A DNA stretch of 64,000 nt from Microbacterium soli (GTDB lineage Bacteria > Actinomycetota > Actinomycetes > Actinomycetales > Microbacteriaceae). Position 1 is the first letter of the stretch; the number at the start of each line of letters is the position of its first letter. The translations under genes and the position numbers were made by a program. Below are positions 1 through 7,867 of this stretch, piece by piece. The notes under the pieces are model-generated. The model ran no database searches, was not told the origin of the DNA, and saw only the letters and a list, made by a program, of their open reading frames with translations. The stretch is taken from the NCBI RefSeq assembly GCF_039539005.1, contig NZ_BAABCP010000001.1, forward strand, positions 2,418,001 to 2,482,000, read 5' to 3'.

Positions 1-1564
1 CCACCGCCGACCCGTCCGGCAGGAAGACGGCCGAGGCTGCCGGGAGGGGCAGATGACCGGTGGAGATGAGCGGTTCGAGCGCCTCACCGGTGTGCGCGTG
101 ATAGATCCCCGCGATCGCGCCGTCCTGGGCATCCGGTGCGCCCTGGCGAAGGACGGGCCCGAGGATGGTCTCGTTGTCCGGCGGGAGCACGACGCGAGCA
201 TCACCATCCCAGGCGAGCGTCCGTGCGCTGTCCCGCTCGCCGAACTGGTCGACGGTGACGGTGAACTGCCACTGTGCGACGACCTGAAGGCCGGCATCGA
301 GAAGGGCGACCTGGCCTGCGGCGGAGGCGGCGAGAACGCGCTCGCCGGTGCGATCGCCCTCGACGAAGACAGCACGGTCGGTGAACCCGAGCTCTGCGAC
401 GGCACGCTCGGCGATGACACGACCGTCCTCGATGAGCGCGACGGAATCACCGCCGGCGACGAATCCGCTCTCGCCCCATGTCCCGACGACGGAGGCGGGG
501 GAACGCGGGCCGGCGAACCCGAGGGCTCCGCCGTCGGCGCCGAACAGATGCACGCGTCCGCCCGCAGCCGCCAGCGTCTCGCCGTCATGCGACCACGCCA
601 GGTCGACGAGCCCGGACGAGCTTTCGGTCTGAACCGGTGAGGAGACCTCTCCCAGTGGCCAGATCCGCAGCATCGAGGTCGCATCGACAGTCGCGATGTG
701 CGTTTCCGACAGTGCGATGTCGATGGGGCGGGAGGCGTGCCCGATCAGGCGGGTCACGTCGTCGGATGTGGTGGTGATCTCCCAGTCGCCGGCGACCTCG
801 GCTGCCAGGGCGAGGGCGTCACGAGCCTGGTCCGTCTCGGCGATCCGCCAGGCCTCGATCGCGAGGAGGCGAGCCAACGCGCCATCAGCACCGGCGACCT
901 GTTGCGCCAGTGCCGCGAGGCGGCGACTGTCGGCATCATCCCGCTGGGCTTCTGCCTCCGCCCGGGCACGGTCGGCCGCGGCGGCCCCCTGCACGGCCAG
1001 GACGCCGCCCGCTCCGGCGACGACGAGCAGCACCGCGAGCGCAGCAGCCCCGATCCGGGTGAGGCGTCGGACACGATGCTGGCGGCGGACGTCCTCTCCG
1101 ACGAGGTCGTCCTTCGTGGTTCCCACGACCGGTGCGACGATCTCCGCGAGCTGATCGAGGAAGACGGGATCGCGGGGCGCAGGCGGATGCATCCGATCGC
1201 CCCGGTAGGGCATGTGCCGCGGCTCCGCCGGGAATGCCGTGCGCAACGGCTCGGGGGCGGCGGTCGAACCGGCGGAGAGCTCACCCCGAGCACTGTCCCA
1301 CTCCCAGGTGCCGGTGGTGACGACGACCTGGAGCCGTTCCACCCCGACCGCGGCGAGGCGCTGCCGGATGGCCGTCGTCACCGCGGCATCCCTCGCGGAC
1401 TCCGGTGACGCCAGCAGCAGGAACCAGTCGGCGGAACCGGGATCGCCCGCGCGTGTGACGCGGACCGCGCCACGTCGACCGTAGCGGGGGAGTGCGCGGA
1501 CGAGGGCATCCGCCAGCGGCTGGTCGGGGCCGTCCGCCGCGGCGAGGTAGACGGTGGCGCTCAT
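1..1564 (-). CDS. Degenerate TIR-like, membrane-anchored protein with WD40/propeller-like C-terminus (partial, runs off left edge)
   Basis: At least 521 residues are open from an ATG at 1564 to the window edge. It starts in a 4-base ATGA overlap with the stop of the TIR gene before it, so the two are translationally coupled. Layout: a TIR-like domain (about 1-150) that keeps the DWFLLLASP core strand seen in its neighbour, one transmembrane helix (about 183-205, LAVLLVVAGAGGVLAV), an Ala/Glu/Arg-rich helix, then beta-propeller-like sequence. It looks like a tandem paralogue of the upstream gene, but the FISYSH first strand is replaced by TVYLAAA. The SxWxxxE-type motif, which holds the catalytic glutamate in active TIR NADases, is absent. 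I infer a pseudo-enzyme or regulatory partner. The C-terminus cannot be judged. Confidence 0.75.
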   Translation of the reverse strand, partial: MSATVYLAAADGPDQPLADALVRALPRYGRRGAVRVTRAGDPGSADWFLLLASPESARDAAVTTAIRQRLAAVGVERLQVVVTTGTWEWDSARGELSAGSTAAPEPLRTAFPAEPRHMPYRGDRMHPPAPRDPVFLDQLAEIVAPVVGTTKDDLVGEDVRRQHRVRRLTRIGAAALAVLLVVAGAGGVLAVQGAAAADRARAEAEAQRDDADSRRLAALAQQVAGADGALARLLAIEAWRIAETDQARDALALAAEVAGDWEITTTSDDVTRLIGHASRPIDIALSETHIATVDATSMLRIWPLGEVSSPVQTESSSGLVDLAWSHDGETLAAAGGRVHLFGADGGALGFAGPRSPASVVGTWGESGFVAGGDSVALIEDGRVIAERAVAELGFTDRAVFVEGDRTGERVLAASAAGQVALLDAGLQVVAQWQFTVTVDQFGERDSARTLAWDGDARVVLPPDNETILGPVLRQGAPDAQDGAIAGIYHAHTGEALEPLISTGHLPLPAASAVFLPDGSAV

Positions 1565-3456
1565 GAGTCCTCCCCGGTCCCGGCGCAGCCGATGGGGGCA
1601 TGGTCGACGGCGGAGAAGCCGATGAACTCCTCCCGTGAGACGGCGCCGTCGAGCGCGTCGCAGGCGATGGCGAGCATCCGGGCGGCGTCGGTCGGCCAGA
1701 GGCCCGCGGAGGTGCGCACCCAGGAGCCGCCGAGGAGCCAACGGGACTCGCTTCCCGCCGTCGTGTCGTAGCAGCCGCTCTCGGCGTACTCGAGCGCGGC
1801 GGGCAGCTCCGCGATCGTCGCCATCGTCGGCGGGTGCACGATGCCGGGCAGCGCGCAACCGTCGGCCGGGGCGAGCGCGAGCGCGTCGTGGGCGTAGTGC
1901 AGCGGCCCCGCTCTGCTGATGCTCATCGACGGGCCCGCCGTCTCCAGGGTGTCGGGGGCGAGGATGCGCACCTCCGCATCGTCGCGGACCCACAGGGCCG
2001 TCCCGTCATCGGTGAACCGAACGGTGCCGACTCCGGCGACCTCGGTCGTGGCGAGCTCGGTCAGACCGTCGTCACCGATCGCATAGGTGGTCAGACGCGC
2101 GCGGAGCGGCGCTGCTGACCAGGCCGGCCCGATACGGGCGGCGATCCTCCCGCCATCCGGGGAGATCGCGAAGGACGACGCCTCCCCGCTGCATCCCGCG
2201 CCGTCCGCACCGAGCGGGACGGGGACGGAGCGGACATTCCGCCCGGCGCTGTCCGACACGATCAGTTCCGCGCCTCCGGCCCCGTCGTGCCGGTACACGA
2301 ACGCATCGCCGTCCGCGGCGAACACCGGTTCCGTGCCCAGCTCGGGGATCGTGCCGAGGGGTTCGGCCGCACCGTCCGGGCCGAGACCGAAGATCCTGCC
2401 GTCCGCACCGACCGCGCGCGCACCGTCCGGGGTCAGATAGTGCGTCCGGCCGGGCAGCTCCCAGGTGTCGTCGGCGGAGAGATCGACCACGACGGACCCC
2501 GTGGGCGTCGCCAGCGACAGGCGTCCGCCGCCGGCATCCCCCGGCGAGGAGCTCGACCGGATCTGCTCCGGACGGTACTCGTCGGGCAGCAGGGGAGGGA
2601 GGTCGACCAGATCGGCGCCGGGACCGCTGATCGCGGCGAGCAGTGCCCCCGTCTGTGCGGTCTCGGGAGCGAGCGCGTACGCCTCGACGGCGAGCGCAAG
2701 GGCGGCGCGGGGATCCTGCGCTGAGCGCGACTTCGCCGCGAACTCCCGAGCCAGCGCGGTCTGCGCCGCCGCCTCAGCGGTGGCGCGCTCGGCCGCCGCC
2801 GCCTGCCAGCTCACCCCCGCCGCCGTGGCGGCGACGACGGCGACAGCGGTCGCCGTGGCGAGGGCGCCGAGAGCGGAGCGGACGACGGTCCTGGTGCGGC
2901 GGCGCTCGGTGGAGTCCCGGTCGGCGACCTGCTGGACCGGCTCGTCACGGATCAGGGCGACGATGCGGGCGATATCGGCGCGGAAGCGCGGGTTGTCCAG
3001 CGTCAGCTCGGTCTCCTGCCGCGCCCAGGACAGGTCGATGATCCTCGGAGCGGTTGTGAGCAGCCCGCGCAGCGCGGGATGCGCGGCGTCGGATTCGGCG
3101 CTGAAATCCCCGGAATCCGCGTCCCAGCCGAGCGTGCCCTCAGTGAGGACGATGAGGATCCGGTCTGCGCCCTTGGTCGCGAGGCAGTGCTGGATCTCCT
3201 GCCCGACCCAGTGCGAGGCCGCCGCCTGCGGTGAGGCGAGGAGGAGGAACCACTCCGAGGCGTCCAGGGCGGTCGTGATCGCGCCCCACAGATCCGGGTC
3301 GACGGCGAGGCCGGTCTCATCCCGGAACACCTCCATCGCCCGCCGTTGCCGCCAGGACCGGGCGAATTGCTGCAGACCGCGCTGCAGCGCCGGGGCGAAG
3401 GCGCCGTCGGCGGAGTGCGAGTAGGAGATGAATGCCTGATATCCGGACTGCGCCAC
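1561..3456 (-). CDS. TIR-domain transmembrane protein with beta-propeller-like C-terminal region
   Basis: 631 residues. I chose the GTG at 3456 because FISYSH follows within 10 residues, a GAGAGGG ribosome site precedes it, and it lies one base past the stop of the upstream gene. N-terminal TIR domain (about 5-150) has FISYSH, an FLLLASP strand and SHWVGQE, where E87 sits at the usual catalytic glutamate position. One transmembrane helix (about 215-240) follows, then a charged Ala-rich helix and irregular beta-rich repeats resembling a degenerate WD40 propeller. The end resembles the tail of bacterial TIR-WD40 proteins (WPTDAARMLAIAC...SREEF...C). Bacterial TIR domains commonly cleave NAD+ or make cyclic ADP-ribose signals; activity here is inferred. 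Middle gene of the TrkA/RyR - TIR - pseudo-TIR operon. Confidence 0.85.
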   Translation of the reverse strand: MAQSGYQAFISYSHSADGAFAPALQRGLQQFARSWRQRRAMEVFRDETGLAVDPDLWGAITTALDASEWFLLLASPQAAASHWVGQEIQHCLATKGADRILIVLTEGTLGWDADSGDFSAESDAAHPALRGLLTTAPRIIDLSWARQETELTLDNPRFRADIARIVALIRDEPVQQVADRDSTERRRTRTVVRSALGALATATAVAVVAATAAGVSWQAAAAERATAEAAAQTALAREFAAKSRSAQDPRAALALAVEAYALAPETAQTGALLAAISGPGADLVDLPPLLPDEYRPEQIRSSSSPGDAGGGRLSLATPTGSVVVDLSADDTWELPGRTHYLTPDGARAVGADGRIFGLGPDGAAEPLGTIPELGTEPVFAADGDAFVYRHDGAGGAELIVSDSAGRNVRSVPVPLGADGAGCSGEASSFAISPDGGRIAARIGPAWSAAPLRARLTTYAIGDDGLTELATTEVAGVGTVRFTDDGTALWVRDDAEVRILAPDTLETAGPSMSISRAGPLHYAHDALALAPADGCALPGIVHPPTMATIAELPAALEYAESGCYDTTAGSESRWLLGGSWVRTSAGLWPTDAARMLAIACDALDGAVSREEFIGFSAVDHAPIGCAGTGEDS

Positions 3457-3457
3457 G

Positions 3458-5143
3458 TCATGCCCTCTCTTCGGCAGCGGGGGTGATCTGCAGGTCTGCG
3501 GCAGTGAGGATGCCGGGCAGGCGTCGTGCCTGGTCACGGCTCTGCTCCGCGTGCATCGGGTCCACATCCGCCCAGTCCGGTGCGGCGGCACCCGGATGTC
3601 GGGAGCGGAACCAGCGGTGGTGCTCCGCCTCGGCGAGCGCCTCGACCACATCATCGTCGAGAACCGTGATCGCGGGGAGGAGCGGTGTGCGCGGGACGAT
3701 GTCGAAACCCAGCTCGCGCAGCATGCCGCGAGCGGCCCGGGCCGCGTCGTAGTTCTGCGAACGGAGCTCGTCGGGCAGCTCCGCCCAGGGGCGGTACGCG
3801 GGCTTGGCGGCGCGCTCCTCAGCCGGCAGGGAGCGATTCAGCTGCCGCAGGTATCCGTCGTGCAGCGCCCGTCCGAGGGTCTCGAGTCTGCCGTGCGCGA
3901 TCTGCTCGTCATCACCGAGCTCTGCGGCGACGTCGAACAGCTCGATCCGGTCATGCCCGTGCAGCAGGCGCACCAGCGAGGGGCCCTCCGTCACCCCCAC
4001 CACCACGGTGTCCGTGCCCCGCAGCGCCACATCGGCGCAGGAGAGCACGCTCAACGCCTCCGCATCGTCGCGCTCCGAGACGACGACCAGAGCCGGGGGC
4101 GTGTGCAACCCGTGAAGGGTCGCGGCGATCTCCCCGCGACTGTCCGGACTCCTCAACTCCTGCACGATGATCCGCGCTGACCCGTGCGTCCCGCCCAGGT
4201 CGGTGAGAAGCCGTTCGACGCCGCGGCTGCGAGCGGAGAGCAGCCAATGCACCTCCAGCACATCATCGTCCGCTCGTGCCGACCACTGCCGGGCCGCGGC
4301 GGCGATCACGGACCGGGCGACGGCATCGGCGCCGATGACGATGATCGGCGGCGGCGGTCCGGCGGTGGTGAGCAGACCCGCCCACCGGTCGATGATGACC
4401 GGGCCGGAACGATCCTCCAGATTGAAGAACTCACGCTGAAACGGTGCACCCGGGTCGTGCATGAGAGCATTCAGGTCGTTCGCGGTGTCGGCATCGGGAA
4501 CGGCGAGGAAGCAGCAGAACTCCGGCCGGAAGGACAATCTCGGCGAACGGAAGAGGTCTGCCACGGCATCGGCGATGGCCGTGGTCTCGGCCGCGTCCCC
4601 GACGAGGACGATGGCCCGGGAAGCCCGGTCGAGGCGTGCGGCGCGCAGGCGGGAGACCTCTGTCGCGCTGCCGACGATCACCGGGATGCCCAGTCGGCGC
4701 GCGGCCCGCACATGCGGACCGGCGGCATCGGTCTCGATCACGGCCACGGCTCGGCCTGCTTGTTTCGCGGAGCGTGCGGCGCGCCAGCCGCGTTCCCCCA
4801 GTCCCACGATCACGACATGCCCGCGCAGGCTCCGCACGCCCAGGGCCCAGACCCGGTGCCGGGCCACGGAGACGACGGTGCCGATGGCCGCGGTGGCGAG
4901 CACGACGGGCGCAGCCCAGCGGGCGATCTCCAGTGCCCAGGGGATCTGCCCGTCGAGCGATCCGTTCTCCAGCAGGAACAGCGATGCGGTGATGTACAAC
5001 TGCGTGCCGAAGGGGATGCCCAGGTCGTGGATGTCGGAGTACCGGGCGACACCGAACAGGCCCAGGAGGAAGACCGCCGCGACGGCTCCGAGCATGACGA
5101 TGCCGCCGAGACGATCCCAGAACATCCAGAACCGCTGCCGCAT
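3458..5143 (-). CDS. Membrane-anchored TrkA-N (RCK-like) NAD-binding protein with C-terminal RyR repeats
   Basis: 561 residues, ATG at 5143 behind a GGAGGA ribosome site. The N-terminus has hydrophobic segments at about 14-33 and 75-95 around a re-entrant-like stretch (LFLLEN...PWALEIARWAAP). This layout is familiar from putative bacterial ion channels fused to TrkA-N domains. A Rossmann NAD site follows (GLGERG, 114-119), and a second Rossmann-like unit (IIVIGADA, about 270). The last 130 residues hold two RyR-like repeats: YRPWAELPDELRSQNYDAAR, and HHRWFRSR followed by DWADVDP...QARRLPGIL. RyR modules have been proposed as nucleotide-ligand sensors in bacterial conflict systems; that role is inference here. 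First gene of the leftward operon, one base before the TIR gene, divergent from a small RyR gene. Confidence 0.8.
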   Translation of the reverse strand: MRQRFWMFWDRLGGIVMLGAVAAVFLLGLFGVARYSDIHDLGIPFGTQLYITASLFLLENGSLDGQIPWALEIARWAAPVVLATAAIGTVVSVARHRVWALGVRSLRGHVVIVGLGERGWRAARSAKQAGRAVAVIETDAAGPHVRAARRLGIPVIVGSATEVSRLRAARLDRASRAIVLVGDAAETTAIADAVADLFRSPRLSFRPEFCCFLAVPDADTANDLNALMHDPGAPFQREFFNLEDRSGPVIIDRWAGLLTTAGPPPPIIVIGADAVARSVIAAAARQWSARADDDVLEVHWLLSARSRGVERLLTDLGGTHGSARIIVQELRSPDSRGEIAATLHGLHTPPALVVVSERDDAEALSVLSCADVALRGTDTVVVGVTEGPSLVRLLHGHDRIELFDVAAELGDDEQIAHGRLETLGRALHDGYLRQLNRSLPAEERAAKPAYRPWAELPDELRSQNYDAARAARGMLRELGFDIVPRTPLLPAITVLDDDVVEALAEAEHHRWFRSRHPGAAAPDWADVDPMHAEQSRDQARRLPGILTAADLQITPAAEERA

Positions 5144-5208
5144 CGCTCGTCCTCCACCAAGGGCCAGTTACCCTGATCCTAGTGAGGAACCGGGAGGAGT
5201 GCGGCGCA
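5144..5208. promoter_or_regulatory. Divergent promoter region of the TIR/RyR island
   Basis: Only 65 bases separate the two operons. Rightward, TACCCT (5169-5174) lies 7 bases before a GTG at 5182, matching the leaderless layout seen elsewhere in the window. Leftward, TAGGAT (5181-5176) would start an mRNA about 25 bases before the ATG at 5143. The two -10-like boxes nearly abut, so both operons could be controlled at one site. No convincing -35 boxes or operator are visible. Confidence 0.45.
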
Positions 5209-5631
5209 GTGATCCACGACGAGCACGTGACACAGCTCGCCCGAGCGATGCGGATGCGTGACGCCGAGAGCCGCGGCAGGACCGCCGCGGCATGGGAGCA
5301 GCTGGACGCCTCCGAACGAGAGGCGAACCTCGACTCGGCCCGGTTCGCGCCGATCATCCTCACCGCCCTCGGGCTGAGGATCGTCGAAGGCGAGCCCGAA
5401 GGACGCCGGGATTCCCTCACCGACGAGGAACTGGATGCGGGCGCGCGGCTGGAGCATCTGCGCTGGTGCCGCTTCACCCGTCGCGCCGGTCGCAGCGGGC
5501 ACCCGGACCTCGTGCCCTGGGAGGAGCTGGACGAGCCGACTCGGGAACTCGACCGTCTTCGGATCCGAGCGCTGCCGGAGGTGCTGGCAGCGCTCGGATA
5601 CTCGGTGATCGGCCATGACGGCGCATCCTGA
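5209..5631 (+). CDS. Small soluble protein of two RyR-like repeats
   Basis: 140 residues from a GTG at 5209, nine bases after a strong GGGAGGAG. An upstream in-frame GTG at 5182 is possible as a leaderless start. There are no signal or membrane segments. Two related repeats are visible: AAAWEQLDASEREANLDSAR...LTALG (about 26-55) and LVPWEELDEPTRELDRLRIR...LAALGY (101-131), with EHLRWCRFTRR between them. These match the RyR-type pattern in the tail of the divergent TrkA-N protein (YRPWAELPDELR, EHHRWFRSR). It may be a free ligand sensor, or a competitor of the membrane protein. It overlaps the phospholipase gene by 17 bases, so co-translation is likely. Function is not established. Confidence 0.7.
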   Translation: MIHDEHVTQLARAMRMRDAESRGRTAAAWEQLDASEREANLDSARFAPIILTALGLRIVEGEPEGRRDSLTDEELDAGARLEHLRWCRFTRRAGRSGHPDLVPWEELDEPTRELDRLRIRALPEVLAALGYSVIGHDGAS

Positions 5632-6712
5632 TCGGCACAGGCTTCTCGCCATCGACGGCGGCGGAGTGCGCGGCGTCGTCGCTCTGGAGACCATCGCCGG
5701 CATCGAGCGGGTGCTCCGCCAGGAGACCGGTGACCCCGACCTGCGGCTCGGCGACTGGTTCGACTACATCGCCGGTACGAGCACCGGCGCCATCATCGCC
5801 GCCGGACTCGCCCTGGGGCGTTCGGCGGAAGAACTCCTCGAGCTGTACGTCACGCACTCCAGGGCGATCTTCCGCTCCTCGCGCTGGAGCTCCCGCATCC
5901 GGCACCGCTACGATCACGCCGGGCTCGCCGCGCTGCTCAAGCAGGAGTTCGGCGAGACCACGACACTGGGCTCCGAGACGCTGCGCTGCCTGCTCATGAT
6001 CGGGTTGCGCAATGCCAGCACGGACTCGCCGTGGCCGGTCAGCAGCAACCCCGCGGCCGCGTTCAACGATCCCGGGGCGGCCGATTCGAATCTGCAGCTT
6101 CCGCTGTGGCAGCTCGTGCGCGCGAGCACCGCCGCGCCGACGTTCTTCCGGAGCGAGCGCATCGTCTTCGGCAACGGCACCGCATACACCTTCAGCGACG
6201 GCGCGACGACCACGCTGAACAATCCCGCCCTGCAGCTGGCGCTCATGGCCACCCTGCCGGAGTACCGGCTCGAGTGGCCCCGAGGGCCGGAGAGGCTGCT
6301 GCTGGTCAGCGTCGGCAACGGCGCCTTCGCCACCCGTGCGCTCTCTCAGCTCGATCAGCCGCTGTGGCAGCAGGCGACGGCCGTGCCCGCCGCTCTGATC
6401 AACAGCGTGTCCGTGCAGCAGGATCTGCTCTGCCGTGTCCTCGGCCGGACTCGCCACGGTGCACCCATCGATGCGGAGATCGGAGATCTCCACAAGCCTT
6501 CGATCGACGACCCGATGTTCAGCTACGTCCGCTATGACGCCGCCGTCACCGATGCGGAGCTGCGCAGGCGCGGGCTCTCCGCCGAGGTGGCCAGGGCGGG
6601 CCGCCTGGACGCGGTCGATGCGATCCCGGTCCTGCGGCAGCTCGGGCGCAGCATCGCCGCGGATGTGCGAGCCGAGCACTTCGCGGGGTTCATCGGCCGA
6701 CACCCCGCATAG
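5615..6712 (+). CDS. Patatin-like phospholipase
   Basis: 365 residues with the patatin signature: oxyanion loop GGGVRG (15-20), nucleophile elbow GTSTG (54-58, Ser56) and the DGA motif holding the second dyad residue (Asp195). The dyad is complete, so lipid acyl-hydrolase activity is likely. There is no signal peptide or membrane helix, as in cytosolic effectors of the CapV type that attack the inner membrane. No clear extra domain is seen after about residue 330. The ATG at 5615 lies inside the RyR gene (17-base overlap) with a weak ribosome site, which suggests translational coupling. Beside TIR and RyR genes it is best read as the membrane-damaging effector of the island; that role is inference. 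Confidence 0.85.
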   Translation: MTAHPDRHRLLAIDGGGVRGVVALETIAGIERVLRQETGDPDLRLGDWFDYIAGTSTGAIIAAGLALGRSAEELLELYVTHSRAIFRSSRWSSRIRHRYDHAGLAALLKQEFGETTTLGSETLRCLLMIGLRNASTDSPWPVSSNPAAAFNDPGAADSNLQLPLWQLVRASTAAPTFFRSERIVFGNGTAYTFSDGATTTLNNPALQLALMATLPEYRLEWPRGPERLLLVSVGNGAFATRALSQLDQPLWQQATAVPAALINSVSVQQDLLCRVLGRTRHGAPIDAEIGDLHKPSIDDPMFSYVRYDAAVTDAELRRRGLSAEVARAGRLDAVDAIPVLRQLGRSIAADVRAEHFAGFIGRHPA

Positions 6713-6730
6713 GGCGATCTGGCGCGCACG

Positions 6731-6746
6731 CGCGCCTTGCCGATAT
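6731..6746. other. GC hairpin between phospholipase and next gene
   Basis: GGCGCG-CACG-CGCGCC forms a six-pair stem with a four-base loop shortly after the phospholipase stop. No T tract follows, so it would be a weak terminator or an mRNA end-protecting structure at most. A -10-like TATGTT lies just downstream. Confidence 0.3.
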
Positions 6747-6820
6747 GTTGGAGCAGGTATTCGACCATGGCGGCCGGACAGACCCCCCTCGTACCGGGCC
6801 GCACCGAAAGGAGCTCGGCT

Positions 6821-7867
6821 TTGGCGAGTGTTGTCTCAGGCATGTCCCCGGCCGCACGAGCGCGACGCAAACGCGGATTGCTCATCTGGGGCATCATCAT
6901 CCTTCTCATCTGGTTCCTGTGCTCGCTCGCCTTCGCGTCCATGCTGGCGCCCGCCGCACCGAGCTTCGCCTCCGCGTTCATGGCGGGCCAGGGCATCGGA
7001 GGGGTGTTCTTCCTGCTGGGAGCCATCCTGTTCCTCATCGGCTTCATCGCCGAGCTGCGAGCGCGCGCCTTCAACCGCCGCGACATCGCCCAGGCGAACG
7101 CTCTGCATCACAGGCTCGTCGACTTCTCCCGGACACCGCGGTCCGCCCTGTACTCCGCCCCCGGTGACAGCGTCGTCAGCGGGGCGAGGATCATCGAGAT
7201 CGAACGTCACTTCGACCAGCAGACCGAAGGAGCGATCACGGGTGCGCTGGAGACCAGCATGCGCATGTTCTCCACCTCCTTCGGCGTGTCCTCCGCGACC
7301 ACCTACGCGCACGACGTCGACACGGCCCGCACCTACGGCTCGAGCTCCTCGTTCACCTCCGGGAGCATCAACGGCACGACGATCGCGAACCTCTCGATGA
7401 GCCAGACGACTCGCGCCAACCTCATGGGCGACGCGCTCTTCGCGGTCTTCGAGGTGAACGGCAACGACACCTACCGGGTCGTGTCGATGTCCGCATCCGG
7501 CGTACGCGACTGGATGGCGGAGCTGATCCTCGCCGTCTCCGAGCACTTCGGCGGGCAGGCCACCCACTCGGGGAACGTCGTCGCCTCGTGGGTGCCCACG
7601 ATCACCCAGCAGTTCGGGCCGCAGGACGTGTCCTACGCCACCGACCGGCTCAAGGCGCTCGCCGCCCGCCCATACGAGGACCGGGAGTCCGTGGCGTTCG
7701 CGGGCACGACGATCGGGCGCAACGCCATGATCGCCACGCACATGCGCATCGGCGACGCACCACCGCTCGAACTGCTCCCGTCCGTGTTCCCGAGCAGTTT
7801 CGGCGCGGCGCTGGGCGCACCGGAACAGCCCGCTGCTCTGCCGCAGTCGGTCGGAGGAGGCCGGTGA
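6821..7867 (+). CDS. Two-helix membrane protein of unknown function
   Basis: 348 residues from a TTG at 6821, chosen because AAAGGAG lies eight bases upstream. An ATG at 6767 would add 18 residues of unlikely composition. Two hydrophobic helices (about 20-42 and 58-80: GLLIWGIIILLIWFLCSLAF and IGGVFFLLGAILFLIGFIAEL) form a hairpin near the N-terminus. The remaining 260 residues are soluble, rich in Ser/Thr/Ala with runs such as YGSSSSFTSGS, and probably cytoplasmic. I recognise no family. Its stop overlaps the start of the lipoprotein gene (GTGA), so the two form one unit. They could belong to the upstream island or be a separate envelope pair. Confidence 0.6.
   Translation: MASVVSGMSPAARARRKRGLLIWGIIILLIWFLCSLAFASMLAPAAPSFASAFMAGQGIGGVFFLLGAILFLIGFIAELRARAFNRRDIAQANALHHRLVDFSRTPRSALYSAPGDSVVSGARIIEIERHFDQQTEGAITGALETSMRMFSTSFGVSSATTYAHDVDTARTYGSSSSFTSGSINGTTIANLSMSQTTRANLMGDALFAVFEVNGNDTYRVVSMSASGVRDWMAELILAVSEHFGGQATHSGNVVASWVPTITQQFGPQDVSYATDRLKALAARPYEDRESVAFAGTTIGRNAMIATHMRIGDAPPLELLPSVFPSSFGAALGAPEQPAALPQSVGGGR

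Noticed and set aside
3457..3654. N-terminal extension of the TIR protein to 3654
   Set aside because: The extra 66 residues lie inside the upstream gene and are Arg/Ser/Pro-rich. The GTG at 3456 has a ribosome site and starts right before the TIR domain.
5615..6712. Complete CBASS-type operon around the patatin gene
   Set aside because: There is no nucleotidyltransferase (CD-NTase) gene in the neighbourhood; TIR and RyR genes are present in its place.
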